From Prorocentrum cordatum (Eukaryota; Sar; Dinophyceae; Prorocentrales; Prorocentraceae): a DNA stretch of 64,000 bases. Below are positions 1 through 11,159 of the stretch, piece by piece. Location: the NCBI GenBank assembly GCA_963575745.1, contig CAUYUJ010018571.1:541475-605474 (forward strand), given 5' to 3'. Every line of letters starts with the position of its first letter. The first letter of the stretch is position 1. Made by a program: the position numbers and the translations under genes. The notes beneath the pieces are model-generated. The model had not been told where the DNA came from. It did not search any database and saw only the letters and a list, made by a program, of their open reading frames with translations.

Positions 1-13
1 GCGACGTTAGGGA

Positions 14-200
14 GGGAATGGGTTCGGGGGGGGGGGCACGCGTTGACCCCCAATCGCCCACTGATCGCCGAGGGGGGCCCGCCAGCAGTCCCACCCCGCC
101 CGGCATCGACGCGGGGGTTCTCGATGCGCCAACGGAGGCCCATCGTCAATCTGCCGGCAAGGGATCGCCGCATGCAGCTCGACGTTTGCCCCCGGAGCAG
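14..200. repeat. Dispersed GATCGCC repeat, copy 1
   Basis: It shares the string CCCCCAATCGCCCACTGATC, followed by an imperfect ATCGCC-rich tail ending near CAGCTCGACG, with copies at 11160-11320 and 31975-32120, a diverged copy at 51580-51760 and a short fragment at 10816-10852. I see no coding frame and no clear terminal repeats, so it may be a decayed non-autonomous element. Confidence 0.6.
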
Positions 201-259
201 CTCCCCCTCCCAACGTTCCCATTCAGGTTCCAGCATCGAAGGCTTTGCACGTTTGGTGG

Positions 260-470
260 GCGTCGGGTACAGTCGGACCGAGGTATAAGGTCGAGGTCGG
301 TTCGGGGAGGGTATCCTAAGCTTCTTCGTGTTTGTTGGAAGTTGTTGTGCGTCCTGGCGAGGGTACCCTTGGATGTTCTGTGTGTGTGTGTGTGTTTTGT
401 CTGGCGGAGGGTCTCATGTTCTCGAGGGACGTTCTTTTGGCCCAGGTCCGACGTGGTGGGCTTCCCGTGA
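260..470 (+). repeat. Dispersed repeat pair, member A, with (TG)n
   Basis: The segment around TCGGGGAGGGT, CTTCGTGTTTGTTGGA, TGTGCRTCCTGG and GGGTACCC recurs in the same order and strand at 40345-40510. A TG microsatellite at 378-395 is present only in this copy. The function is unknown. Confidence 0.65.
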
Positions 471-700
471 CCAGGGCTGGGCCCCGCCTCCAAAGTTCTG
501 CCCGGGACGCACCCCTGGAGGGGTCCTGGCGGGGCGACGGGCCCAAATCTCGAACGTTACGGACTCGCTGGTTGGTGCACAGCCTTTGGCATTTGGCGGC
601 GCCACGTCTGGGCTTACCGAGGGGCGGGGTCCCTGTCGGGCATTGCTAGCATGTTCCGGCAAACCCGACAGGGATTGAGTGCGTCTATTGGTGTCTGGGT
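471..700. other. No gene seen; one small hairpin
   Basis: CCCTGTCGGG at 631-640 is matched by its exact reverse complement at 664-673, giving a 10-bp stem. A fragment near 495-525 (AAAGTTCTGCCCGGGACGCA) resembles weak dispersed copies near 8425 and 52720. Nothing else is recognisable. Confidence 0.4.
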
Positions 701-904
701 CCTCCTAGATGGGGCCCGAGCAGATGGGGTTGGAGGATCGCGCCGCATCGCCGATGCGTTCACGATGCGGCTCGATGTGGAGCCCGTGTTTCCCCACGCC
801 GACGTCGCCGATGCATCGCCGATGTATCGCCGATGCATCGGCGATGCATCGGCGATGCGGCGCGGTCCTTCGACTCCATCTACTCGGACCCCATCGCGGA
901 GGCC
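701..904. mobile_element. Foldback (MITE-like) element, copy 1
   Basis: The two ends form inverted repeats of roughly 57 bp. The left arm begins CCTCCTAGATGGGGCCCGAG and the right arm is its imperfect reverse complement, ending in CGGACCCCATCGCGGAGG. The middle is rich in CGATGCATCG palindromes (810-860). A second copy with a better preserved end lies at 17674-17877. No target duplication is evident here and there is no coding capacity, so any movement would need a transposase in trans. Confidence 0.75.
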
Positions 905-1473
905 TATGTGATGCCAGCGTTCTGCTGGTCACTTGGGCATCCGCACGCGAGCGTCGTTTTCAGATTGCGGCTTGGTTGAAACAGGGACGGGGCGCCGCGC
1001 GCCAAGTGCGGGGGCGCCTCTCCTGGCTCCTCGCCTCGTCCTCCCTCCTCCGCCCTGTCCCCCGCCAAAAACGCTGGCGGTGTCGGCGCGCATGGGCGGA
1101 GCAGAGATCGCCGGAGGTTGGAAGCGGAGGTGGTCGGAGGCCCCCCTGGGCACCCTCCGCGAGAGAGCCTTGCTCCTCCCGCGCGGCCTTGGCGCCGGCA
1201 GCAGGCCGCCGGCGGGAATTGGCAGAGGCGCGCCGAGAAGTCGGCCCAGGGGCCCTCCGTGGAGGGGGGGGGGAGGCCCGCCCCCAGGTGCGGCTGAACA
1301 ACACGCGGGCGTACCTGGACGCGGTCGTCCAGGAGCAGGCGCGCCAGCGCCTCGCGGGGAGGCGCACCGCTGCAGCCGCCGTCGCAGCTGCTGCCCGCCG
1401 CCCCCCTTCGCCCCCCTTCGACCCCTCGGGAGCACCCGTCGGCAGTGGAAAGTCGGAGCCGGCGGGGGGTCCG
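905..1473. other. GC-rich stretch without a recognised gene
   Basis: Long open frames overlap on both strands, as expected where stop codons are rare at this GC content. Their products are Ala/Pro/Arg/Gly-rich with no domain I recognise. I treat them as chance frames. Confidence 0.4.
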
Positions 1474-1688
1474 AGGTGGCAGCGAGCCCGGGGGGGAAGT
1501 GAGAAGGAGCAGGCCCTCTCAGAAGGTTGCATGGTTTCTCAGAAGCCCTCGCACCTTTGAGAAGTTGTTTGTTTTTGTGGTTTCTGGCGATGATTCGACA
1601 ACTTCAGAAGTCCCGAGGGCTTCCGATCTTTCTGAGCCTTCTGAGCAGGCCCGCCCCCTCTCGCTCCCCCCCGCTGGGCGCGCCGCCT
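1474..1688. mobile_element. CGGCGGCG foldback element, copy 1 (diverged)
   Basis: The left end (AGGTGGCAGCGAGCCCGGGG, then AAGTGAGAAGG and CTCTCAGAAGG) is the imperfect reverse complement of the right end (CTTCTGAGCAGGC through GGGCGCGCCGCCT), giving arms of about 50 bp. The better copy is at 37542-37741. No clear target duplication flanks this one. Confidence 0.65.
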
Positions 1689-3019
1689 AACGTGAGCGCA
1701 ACATCGGAGGAGAGGGTCGTCGGACGGACGTCCTCGTCCTCGGCATCGTCTTTGTTTTTTCATCCATGACTTGATGCCATCCAAGAAGGATAGTTGTGAT
1801 GTTAGATGCGCGTAGGTGTTCTCGGAGGCTTCTGGAAGTCGTCGTTGTTGGGTGACACTATGATGGTTGTCTCTGCTAGTTGTGTGGTTTCTTTGGGCTT
1901 TGGAGGTCTCCTGGGACTTCCGAGGGCCTCCTGAGACTTCGAAGACCTCGGGGGACCTCTGTGCTCATCGGAAGCCGTCGATGGTCGTCGTTGGCATCCG
2001 CCACCTCCTCTCCCCCTCGTCCTCTATCCTCATCCCCGTTCCGACATCCGCATCCTGGTCCCCTCTCCTGCCGCCATCTTCTCCTCCTCCTCCTCCATGC
2101 TCTTCCTCATCCATGCTCCTCATCATTCGTCCTCCCGCCTCATTCCTCAACATCCTTTCAGAGAGGGGCAGAAATTTAAGGAATATGCGGTGGCGGAGGG
2201 AGGAGGAAGGCAGGAAGGAGTCGAGACGAGGAGGAACAGTAGAAGGGAGCGGTTTTGCCATGCACCTGCATCGTCTGTACCTTCCAGCCTAGTTGCCCAA
2301 GCCTTTTGCGCACGATTCGAATTCAACTGGAGCGCGTTACATCGGTGTCCATCATGTCCGCGAATTCTGTGAGTTCCCCCAACCACACCCCACGACATGG
2401 CAAGCCATCCAGAAAGATGTCTTGACATGTTTCAGGACGTCTTCAATAACCAACAAACATGTGCTCGGCTTGCGCCACACCCGCCGACCCCTACATCTAT
2501 GTTGGGGGCTTTGAGGGCTTCCGTGGTTCTTGGGCGGGTATCGGAAGAATGTGGTGTTGAGTCTGAAGCACGCGCAGTTCATGATCGCGCCGTCGTTGGC
2601 CGTAGCAGCGGCCGCCGCGCAACACCCAAACATTGAAGCAGTCGTCGCGGACCTTGAAAGAGGGCGCGGCGTGAGGGGCGCGGCGTGAGTTGGATGTCAA
2701 TTTGCGTTGCCATAGCACGTGTGCGAAGGCGGGGCTACTGCTTGATCTTTCGACCTGCTTGATCAGAAGCCGTGCTACGAAGGCCTGATGTCCAGCGCGA
2801 AGAAGTCGTTGCAGGGGCTCCGGGGACGGGGCGCGCATTGGGAAAAGGTGGGAGGCATAACTAATGCCGCGAGACCAGTGCGAACGATGCTGGCGGAAGC
2901 TTCTTGCGGAGGCGTTGACGACGTGCGAGTTCCAGCGGAACGGGAGGCCAGACTTTTGCTAAGGCAAGCGCGGCGGGCATGAACAGCGAAGGAGACATGG
3001 TGCAATACGTGCAACACAT
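1689..3019. other. No gene recognised
   Basis: The composition is closer to balanced than in the neighbours. There is a CT-rich patch at 2070-2160. Several 60-140 codon frames occur on both strands without low-complexity bias, but none matches a family I know, and I see no conserved repeat. Confidence 0.35.
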
Positions 3020-3727
3020 GTGCATCTACATGGGGGGTGGTGGGCTTGTTCGGCATGGTGGCGACCAGGGCAACGCAGAGGCTGGCGACGCGGAGGTCCC
3101 GAGAACTATTCGGATAATGTTCTGTGCGAAATGATTGTGCGAGGTGCTACGGTCCCGAGGCGCCGCGGAACCCGCGCCGTGGCAACGCGAAGCGGAACAA
3201 TAGCGCTGGCACCTTGCAGCGTTCGAGAAACAGGTTTTTTTTTTCCGGAGAGAAGGCGGGCACTTCGGAAGCACAGCGCGCGCGCAACGCAGTTGGGGAC
3301 AGGTGGTATCAGGAATATGCGGAGGAGCGTTCGCCAATTCGAAGCACGAAGGGAAAAACAGCCATTGACGTGCGAAGCGCGCGGGGGAATTATATCGGAC
3401 ACGAGACATCTAAAGAAGGGGCACTTGGAATGTCGCCGAACGACGAAACAGGAAGGCGGGGTGTGCACAAATCGCCAGGACCGCGGACTCACGGCGCGCA
3501 GCTTGCAGTCGCATCAGGACAGCGGTACGTACCGACAAACATTGCCGAAGCGGGCGTTGTTCGTCGCGGATGGCAATGTCGCGCGCGCCGAGAGACACGA
3601 CGCCCCGAAACGCAACTCAGTTCACACAGATCCGACCCGCTCGGGTGACGAATTCGGCGATCGAGTGTGCAATGGCGCCACACCTACCGATTTTCGTGGA
3701 GCAACGACCAGAAAAGAGAGACCGTGA
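3020..3727 (+). other. Unrecognised 235-codon open frame
   Basis: This is the longest frame between 1.7 and 3.8 kb. Its product is basic (Arg-rich) but not a simple repeat. A second + strand frame of 174 codons (3124-3648) and two minus-strand frames of about 127 codons overlap it. Such stacking is expected by chance in GC-rich DNA, so I do not claim a gene. No signal peptide, membrane segment or motif is visible. Confidence 0.12.
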
Positions 3728-3762
3728 GGGGGACGACGGTTATGATCAAAGGACTTAGTTCG

Positions 3763-4240
3763 AAGGAGAAGAGGGGGAGGGGGAGAGGGAGGATGACGAA
3801 GAAGAGGAGAAGTAGAAGAAGGCTGACGAGAAGGAAGAGGAGGCGGAGGAGGAGGAAGAGGAGAAGGAGCTGAAGCAAGAGGACGAACGGGACAAGTCAG
3901 GATCTGGTGTTCGGGCCATAAGTGGGTTTCCTGGCTGCCTTCGGAACTGCCAGCAAACCCGCGACGCATCATTTCATCCCGGATCCGTTTCTGATGATCC
4001 CGTGGGCCGACAACGGCCCCAAACGCCCGAGATGGAGGAAACATGTCGGATGATGGGAGGGATGAGGAGGAAGAGGAGGAGCAACCCGGGAGGAGGAGGT
4101 GGAGGAGGAAGGCGGATATGACAAATTGGAGCAATAGGAGGAGGAGGATGGCAGGAGCAGGTCGAGGAGCAGGAAGTGGAGGAGGAGGAGAAAGAGAAGA
4201 GAAGAGACGAAAGAATGAGGAAGAGGAAGAGGTGGCGCGC
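3763..4240 (+). repeat. Purine-only GGA/GAA tracts
   Basis: Two blocks, about 3763-3880 and 4060-4235, are almost pure A/G on the + strand with imperfect GGA/GAG/GAA triplets. Between them lies about 180 bp of mixed sequence without a gene. The Arg- or Glu-rich frames here are translations of the triplet repeat. Confidence 0.85.
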
Positions 4241-4409
4241 CAGGTGTATCATCGATTCTGGAAGTGTTCGGCAGTCTGATGTTTGTCATATTTCCCCGCC
4301 TCAGGAAACGTAGTTCGGGCTGTTGGGCCGCCAAAAATCATATGGCCTTCGGCCCATCCCGCCACCGTGTCTGGATTGCGGTCCGCCTCATCCGGGATAT
4401 TGTGTTTGA

Positions 4410-5050
4410 GTCTTTTCGGGGGGCCTTTTGGGAGCCACTTAGGAGCCTTTGGGGGGGCCTCCTGGGGGTATCTTGGGGTGTCCTGGGGGCCTTTTGGGGG
4501 GCCTCGTGGGACCGACCTCTTGGGAGCCTCTTTGGGATTTTTTTAGGGCCTCGGGAAACCTTTCGAGGCCGAGGGCTCGAAATGTGCGTTCTGGCCTCCC
4601 CGTCTGGACCCTCTCTTGGAACCGTCTTGGGGGCCTCTTGGGCCATCTTGGAGGCCCTCTGAGCCATGTCGGGACCCTCGTGGCCATCTTGGGGCCCTGT
4701 TGGCCGTGCCGTGGCCCTCCTGATGGCCTGTTGGGCCGCTGTGGGGCCATCTTCGAGGGCGTGTGGACCGTCTTGGAGCGCCAGGAAACTGAACAGGCAA
4801 GAGCGCCAGAATCTTTGAACAACCGACGGGAAATCGAGGAATGTTGCCTCGTGGGGCCTTCATTGGGGGCATCTTGGACGCCTCTTGGGGCGTCTTCGAG
4901 GCATCGTGGGCCGTCTGGAGGCCATCTTGAGCGTTTGGGAATGATATTTGGGCGATTTGGGGCCTTCTTGGATAGTTTTGGTTGCCTTTTTGGGGCCCTC
5001 TTGGCTCGTTCTGGGGCCTGTTATCCCCCTATGGCGCGTTCGGGCCAGGC
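4410..5050 (+). repeat. G-rich GCCTCTTGGGGC element, copy 1
   Basis: A degenerate minisatellite built on GGCCTCTTGGGG/GGCCGTCTTGGG covers the segment. It is interrupted by non-satellite islands: GAGGGCTCGAAATGTGCGTT at about 4568, and GGAGCGCCAGGAAACTGAAC at about 4774 running into CTTTGAACAAC. Related islands occur in the copies near 37225 and 40800-41040. The order of satellite and islands is kept among copies, so this is a dispersed element family and not random slippage. Confidence 0.75.
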
Positions 5051-5500
5051 CGGGGGGATTTCCAGTTTGGGGGCCCTGGGGGTATTATAGGGGAGAGAAT
5101 CACACACCCCAAGAGACCCACAAGGATTCGGCGGATTTCGGCACACCCTCGCGCGGATCGCGGGCGCTGCCTCTGGCCCCAGAGAACGCGCAGGGCGAAA
5201 CTAGCCGCGGGGGGCGGAGGGGGCGGAAACTCTAGCGAATTTCATAGTGAACCAGAATGGCCTCCAGAGGCCGCGGAAACCCAACGCCAATTTCGGCACA
5301 CCACTCGCGCGGATCGCTGGCGCTGCCTCCGGCCCCAGAGCGCGCTAGGCGAAGCCAATCGTGGGGGCGGAGGGGGCAGAAGCCCTAGCCAAACCGAGGG
5401 GGACCCCGAGAGGCCTCGAGAGGTCCTGGAGACCCGACTCCTTTTTCGGCGCACCATTCGCGCGGATCCAGCCGCGGACGGGGGCGGAAGGGGCAGAAGC
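5051..5500 (+). repeat. About 150-bp tandem triplicate beside the G-rich element
   Basis: The phrase TTCGGCACACC..TCGCGCGGATC starts near 5139, 5297 and 5446, a spacing of 158 and 149 bp, and is followed by GGCGCTGCCTC and GGGGGCGGAGGGG. The junction AGAGACCCACAAGG..TCGGCGGATTT at about 5110-5140 is found again at 9195-9225, after the second G-rich element. Confidence 0.75.
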
Positions 5501-5509
5501 CTTGAAATC

Positions 5510-5735
5510 AACACCTGCAGATCCCACCCAGAGCCCCCACGTAAACCCCAGCCATAGACCCCAGCTGGAGACCCACCGAGAGACCCCACCCAGAGGCCCC
5601 ATCCAGATACCTGGCGGCTCTGCTTAGAGGCCCAATCTGGGGGCCCGACCTAGAGGCCTTGAACCCACCTGCAGACCCCACCTGCAGACCCCATCAAGAT
5701 ACCTGAGAGGCCCCACCTCGAGACTCCACCAGGAG
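5510..5735 (+). repeat. Degenerate GAGACCCCACC short repeat
   Basis: Variants of CCTGCAGACCCCA and GAGACCCCACC recur every 12-25 bp. One exact run, CCACCTGCAGACCCCACCTG, spans about 5668-5687. This is non-coding minisatellite-like DNA. Confidence 0.6.
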
Positions 5736-5937
5736 GCCCCTCCACGCGAGGGTCGCGCGCGGCCCCCCGCTGGGGACGCCTGCGCGTGCTGGTCGCGGGG
5801 GCTGCGGCGGCGGGGGCGGGCGCCGTCCCCAGTTTTGTCGTGTCTTTTCCTCCTAATCATTTTGTCCCTGCCGCACCCCGAGGCCGGTTGAAAGGGCGGG
5901 CCGGGCAATTCGCTTGAGACTTCCGCACCATTGAACA

Positions 5938-6445
5938 GTTTCACAGATGGAGGCTGGGTGGTTTCCAACGTGTAGTTCTCGCCGTAGTGTTGCACACATT
6001 CGTTTCAATAATCTGCATGGGTTTCACGGATTGAAAGCGTGTGGTTTTCAACATGTGGTTCTCGCCTCAGCGCCACGCGCATATGTTTTAACATGTTGCC
6101 AGGGTTTCACGGAATGAGGGCGGGTCGTTTTGAAAAAGTGGTTCTCGCCTCAGCGCCGCGCAAATGTGCTTAATTGCAACAGTTTCACGGATTGCGGGTA
6201 GGTCGTTTTCAAATTGTGGTGATTGCCGTTGTGCGGCGCACATCAGTTTCAAAACATTGCAGGGATTTCACGGATTGAGGGTGGATGGTTGTCAAAATGC
6301 GGTTTTCGCTTGAGCGCACCGCACATTCGTTTGAAATTTTTGCCAGAGTCTTACGGGTTGAGGGCGGTTCCGTGTCAAAATGTGGTTCTGGTTGTGATGG
6401 CGCGCACGCTCGTCTTAAGCATTTGTAAGAGTTTCGCAGCATCTT
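5938..6445 (+). repeat. 82-bp tandem repeat, about six copies
   Basis: The start motif GTTTCACGG or a variant occurs at 5938, 6021, 6104, 6182, 6264, 6346 and 6431, so the period is 78-85 bp. Each unit then carries a GGG-rich patch, TTTTCAAAATGTGGTTCTCGCC and a GCGCCGCGCACAT-like block. Divergence between units is substantial, pointing to an old array. There are no unique spacers, so it is not a CRISPR. Confidence 0.85.
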
Positions 6446-7299
6446 ATCGTCAACGTACTAGAACTTGTGTTTTGGACGGGCTCAGGGTTGTGAGGGCGCA
6501 ACAGTTACATTGATTTGCGGTGTTGAAGTCCCCGGAATAATGTTCTGTCACGGTCCCGGATCGTCAAGACGCAACAGTTATGATGATCGTGGTTTTGGAG
6601 TTCCGAGGATGGTGGTTTCGCACGGTTCAGCGTTTTCAAACGGTTGTCTCTTATCGAGGCAGTTCTTTAAATGAAAATGAATAGTTGTATGGGGTTTGTG
6701 AGAAGGGAGTTTGGAGGGAGAGTGTATTCCAACATCGTTGATGAGTCTTGGGTTTACACTGGTCACTCCTCTTTCTCCTCGTCCTCCTCCTCCTCCTCCT
6801 CCTCCTTCTCACAACTTCGTCTCCTCCTCCGCGGCATTTTATATCAGTCCTGCCCAGACGTCGGGCATGTGAGATCCGTCTTGCACAGGCGTTTATGATA
6901 ATTATGATGACGATGCTGGTGACTATGATGATGGTGATGTTGGTAAATATGTTGATGCTGATAGTGATGTTGATGATGATTGTAATTGAGATTGGTGATG
7001 CTGGTGATGATGACGATGCCGCAGCCAACAACCCGTAAGCAAAATATTGAAGTACCCAAGTTACGAACATGAGCATCGACATCCGCAGACATCCACAGAC
7101 ATCCAAGACATCCGAATACATCCACAGACACGCCCCAAGTCGCATCAACTTCCGCACTCTCCGCACCACCTTCAAGAGGGGGCTGAAGGTGCAGATCAAG
7201 GGTGGGGTCCGCGGTTCCATACGAATATAGACGGCCTTGAGGGAATTCGGCGGGCTTTGAGCGGGCTTAATGGGCTCTAATTCAGGCCGAGGGGAGGGA
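6446..7299. other. No gene; microsatellite patches
   Basis: A CTC tract lies at about 6774-6805 and an imperfect GAT/GTT tract at about 6898-7015. A short ACATCC/CAGACATCC repeat lies at 7077-7130. The His-, Ile- and Ser-rich frames here come from these tracts. Nothing cellular is recognised. Confidence 0.5.
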
Positions 7300-7545
7300 A
7301 CGAGGAGAACAAGTGAAAGACACAGAGGACGAGGACGAGGAACAAGGAGGAGGAGGAGTAGGAGGAGTAGGCGAAGGAGGAGGAGGAGGAGGAGGAGGAG
7401 GTGGAGGAGGAGGGGTAGGAGAAGGAGGAGGAGGAGGTGGAGGAAGAGGAGGAGGAGGAGGAGGAGGAGGAGGAGGAGGAGGAGGAGGAGGAGGAGGAGG
7501 AGGAGGGGGAGGAGGAGGAGGAGGAGGAGGAGCGGGGGGGGGGCA
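7300..7545 (+). repeat. (GGA)n purine tract
   Basis: About 245 bp are almost entirely G and A. The last 100 bp are a nearly pure GGA run ending in a G homopolymer near 7540. Three overlapping poly-Arg, poly-Gly and poly-Ser/Pro frames are products of the repeat. Confidence 0.95.
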
Positions 7546-7716
7546 CCTCGGTGTGTCGATGATCAGGCACGGGAGCTCACTGGGGGGGAGGAAAAGCCGA
7601 CGGGACGCGAAAGGCGGAGCGCGTGCGAGGAAACACCTGGTTGTCGATGGGTTCTTGATCGCATTGGACGTCTCGCCGTGCGTTTCACCCACCCGTCGAC
7701 CCTGAGCGCTCTAGGA

Positions 7717-7865
7717 TTAAGTCGGGCCTGTCCCTCCACAGGGGGAATATTCAAACATAGTCAAACATAGTCAGAGGAGTTTTCTTTAGATTTTGGTTTC
7801 ACATCGTTTGAGTATTTTTCATTTTTCGCCCGAATTCCCCGTGTGGGGGGACAGGCCCAACCTGA
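7717..7865. mobile_element. 8-bp-TSD MITE family, copy 1
   Basis: The 149-bp element starts TTAAGTCGGGCCTGTCCC and ends with the imperfect complement GGACAGGCCCAACCTGA. It is flanked by the perfect 8-bp duplication CTCTAGGA at 7709-7716 and 7866-7873. Each arm carries a small internal stem around CCCTCCACAGGGGG. The AT-rich core lacks coding capacity. Sister copies are at 11335, 29935 and 31595. Confidence 0.9.
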
Positions 7866-8640
7866 CTCTAGGAGTCCCCAGAGGACTCTGGCAGCCTCCA
7901 GAGGCCTCCAGGGAGGTCCAAAGAGAACCACGTCGCGCGCAGAAATTGTCACACACGTCCAAAAATGTGCGGCCAACAACGACGATGACAACGACGACGA
8001 CGATGACGACGACGGCCGATTAAACATCGGGCAATTGCAAAGGGGCGCCATCATTCGGCGAGGTCGCCGCCTGCTCCAGCGGGTCCGAGCCTCGAGGTTC
8101 GATTATGCTTCGGACGATCTTGTGCGCTTGGTCGTGTCGGGGGGGTCCTGAGGGGACCTCGTCCTGTGGCGACCCCCCATAGTTGTGACCTCCCTTGGCA
8201 CTACCTGCGCCCAGGCTGGACCCGGAGAGACTGGCCAGCGTCGCGCTTGCTGTCTCTGCGAGCGACCTGGAGTATTCTCCCCCGCTTCCGCGGCGCCGCC
8301 TGCCATCCGAAGGAGGAAGTTAAGGAGGAATCGAGGGTCGAGGATCGAACTTCGCGGATCTAGTTTATGCTTCGTAGTCTTGGAGCCCTCTCGTCGCCAC
8401 CGCTGGATCTGCTTCGAAATTCTGGCCAGAACGCACGCCTGGAGATGTCCAGAGATAGACTTTGAGGCAGGGACCTCAGACCCAGGCGTCGCAGCCAAAA
8501 TGATTATATAGGCTTACGCCACATCCGCCGACCCCTGTATAAATTATTGCGCCTCCAGGACTGCATTTCACGAGACTTGTCCGAATCATGACACGGCGCT
8601 CGACGTCGATCCTGTTGCTTCGTTGTTGTTATCGTACCTC
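7866..8640. other. No gene recognised; short (ACG)n tract
   Basis: An imperfect GACGACGAC tract lies at about 7978-8017. The rest has no repeat partner except a weak fragment near 8425-8470 (AATTCTGGCCAGAACGCACG), which resembles sequence near 490 and 52720. Confidence 0.4.
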
Positions 8641-9240
8641 TTGGTTTTTTTTGTGGCCTTTTGGTGGCATCTTGGCCTGTCTGCAGGCCAGATCTGGCCG
8701 CCTCGAGGCATCTTGGGCCAAGTCTTGGGGCCTCTTGGGGGCTTCCTGGGGGCTTCTTGGAGGCCTTCGGGGTTCTCGTAGGGGTCCCTCAGGGCCTCTT
8801 GGGGGTTCTCTTGGGGCAGGCTGGGGACGTCTTGGGGCCGAAGGCTCGACAAGGCGCACTCTGAACTCCGTCTTGGAGCCGTCTGGGGGCCCTCTTGGGC
8901 TGTCTTGGGGGCTTCGTGGGCTGTTGTTGGACCCTCTTCGACCCTTCTAGGGGGCCCCTTTTGCTTCGGAGGCCGCCTGGAGGCCATCGTGGGCGTCCAG
9001 GGGCGATCTGTTTGCGAATCGTGGACCCCCTGGGACCGTCTGGTGAGCGTTTTGGTGCCTTTTTCGGCAAGTTTTGGAGTCCTCCGCTCCCCCGTGGCGC
9101 GTTTGGTCCGGGGTCGCGCTCGGCCCGGGGGGGGGGTTGAATTGCCGGTTTGGGGTCCCCGGGGGGGGATTAATGGGGGGGAGAATCTCACACGCCTAGA
9201 GACCCACAAGGGGTCGGCGGATTTTGCTTCGAGCAACCCC
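8641..9240 (+). repeat. G-rich GCCTCTTGGGGC element, copy 2
   Basis: It has the same minisatellite lexicon as 4410-5050, including an island GAAGGCTCGACAAGG near 8840. It also has the same downstream tail: a GTGGCGCGTT-like block, a G-run, GGGGGAGAATC and AGAGACCCACAAGG. The two composite units can be aligned over most of their length. Confidence 0.75.
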
Positions 9241-9252
9241 CACCCAAGAACG

Positions 9253-9410
9253 CGAGGCGGGATACCCAGGTAGCTCGGGCACACGTTGGTCCTGGCGGCC
9301 GCGGCGTGTAGTCGCCTTTTCGTCAGAGGCACGAGGCGGGATACCCAGGGAGCACCGGCACGCTTTGGTCTCGACGGCCGCGTTATGCAGGGACTGCGAG
9401 GCGGATCGGA
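9253..9410 (+). repeat. 79-bp tandem duplication
   Basis: CGAGGCGGGATACCCAGG occurs at 9253 and 9332, each time followed by a GGCACRC..TTGGTC block and GGCCGCG. There are two imperfect copies. Confidence 0.7.
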
Positions 9411-9599
9411 ATTTTATCATCCGAGCCTCACGACCCCGAGCTGTCGGGTGGGAGAACATCCATGACGGTTGGTTTTTCCATGTTCTCCGGCATCCGGGGA
9501 CCGTCTCTCAGTCGTGGGTTTGCCGAAGAACGGATGGGGTTGAAGAACCGCCCTTTTGGGAAAGGGTTCACATCCTCCGGGGGCCGACGTCACGGAACA

Positions 9600-9840
9600 A
9601 AAATCAACGTCGGAGGATGATGAGGAGGAGGAGGAGGAGGAGGAAGAGGAGAGGAAGGAGGGATGGCAGAGTCCTAGGGGATCCCGAGGCCTACGGCCGC
9701 AACCACAGGGGCAGGAGAGAGGCAGGGGGGAAATGAGGAGAGAAGAGGAGGAGGCGGAGAGGGGAGGACGGAGCCGGCAGGCAGGGGAGGCGGAGGAGAA
9801 CGACGAGGACGAGGGGAGAAGAGGGGGCCACGCCACGAAC
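9600..9840 (+). repeat. Purine-rich GAG/GGA tract
   Basis: The + strand is dominated by A and G, with GAGGAGGAGG runs at 9618-9660 and again at 9730-9830. The Glu/Arg-rich frame through it is the repeat translated. Confidence 0.8.
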
Positions 9841-10680
9841 CAAAAGAAGGCAGCGCCGGCGGGGAGAGAACGCGCGCTGGGAGAGGCGCCGCCCCTCGGA
9901 CCCGCGGGGGTGGGCGGCGCCGGGCGGGCTCGATGGCCAACGCCGCCTCGGACGCGAAGGAGGCGCGCGCGTACTGCTCGGAGGCCCGGCGGGGCTCCGG
10001 GGGCCCAGGTGCGGGCGACGCGTCGGCCACGCGTCGGGGGCTGCAAAGAGTCAGAGCGTGAATTACCTACCACGCTTTCGCTTCCAGGCAAAACCAAGTC
10101 ATACCACACGCCTCCTCGGCAGGCGGCCTGACCAGTACATGCCGTAGTTTGGCATCGCTTGATATCTCTTGGAAGCGAGGGTGGTCAAAAGCGAGGTAGG
10201 TTTGTTTGCCCCCTAAAGAGGGGGGTGGTGGCCTGGGGGGGCGGATCTCATGGCGGGGGCCGTGACATCTCCCCAGATTTCACGGCGCCTCTTCCTCTTG
10301 CATCACGTCCCTGCCCCCCCGCCCCCCTGGGCCGCGCACGCGCCGCCGGCCACGATCTGCGCCCCCGCCCCCTCTCGGACGCCCCACTCTTGGCCGACCC
10401 CGAACACGCAAGAGTGGCCGTTCGCCGGAGTGACCTTTGGTGTGGGCCCAATGGGGTCCCCCGATCGTCGAGCGCGATGCGATAGTGGCGTCTTGTGCGC
10501 CTGTGTTTGGTCCCCCCGCGGCCCCCACAGATCCACGCACCAAAGGTCGCTCTTGCCCGGGGTCGCTCTTGCGTGCAGCCGACTTCGTGATGGGGGGGGG
10601 GGCTGCGGATGGGGAGGGTCGAGGACTGCAAGGCAGGGGCCCTGACTGGGCCCCCCTGGAGCCCCGAGGGTGCACGAGAG
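9841..10680. other. GC-rich stretch, no gene recognised
   Basis: Overlapping open frames on both strands have Pro/Arg/Ala-rich products. No motif, repeat partner or splice pattern stands out. Confidence 0.35.
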
Positions 10681-10977
10681 GCGGACCTTTCTGCATCCCC
10701 CCGTGTGTTGCCGCCGCCCACCGCCCCCATGAAGCAACGCCCGACAGGTTCCGCTCGAGGGAGATCTCAGCCTCCTCGTGTTCCTGCTCCTCCTCTCGGG
10801 GGAGACGTAGGGTTGAGGGTAGACTCGGGGGGGGATGCATCGACCCCCAAGGCGGACCTTTCTTCATTCCCCGTGCGTTGCCGCCGCCCCGCCCCCATGA
10901 ATCAACGCCCGACAGGTTCCGTTCGAGGGAGAACTCAGCCTCCTCGTGCTCCTGCTCCTCCTCTCGGGGGAGACGCA
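10681..10977 (+). repeat. 171-bp tandem duplication
   Basis: GCGGACCTTTCT..CATYCCCCGTG starts at 10681 and again at 10852. Both copies run through AACGCCCGACAGGTTCCG and TCTCGGGGGAGACG. The join at 10816-10852 carries a fragment of the GATCGCC family (GACTCGGGG..GCATCGACCCCC), so the duplication may have used that repeat. Confidence 0.85.
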
Positions 10978-11159
10978 CAGTGGGGGCGCATGTCAGGAAA
11001 CACCCTCCTTGCCTCCAGGGTGCCCTGGGTTTCTTGGGTTTCGATGGTCTTGCTGCAGGAAGCGCGACGTTCCCACACCAAAAATCAAGGGACGTCCTGG
11101 GGTCTCAGGGTTGGGTTTCTTGTGGAAGGTTTCTTGTGGACTGGCCTCCACTGTAGGGT

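Noticed and set aside
5938-6445. Tandem repeat resembling a CRISPR array
   Set aside because: The whole 82-bp unit is conserved, with no unique spacers. The same applies to the 64-bp array at 45385-46130.
7270-7770. Poly-Arg, poly-Gly and poly-Pro frames over 7300-7545
   Set aside because: All three are readings of one (GGA)n tract.
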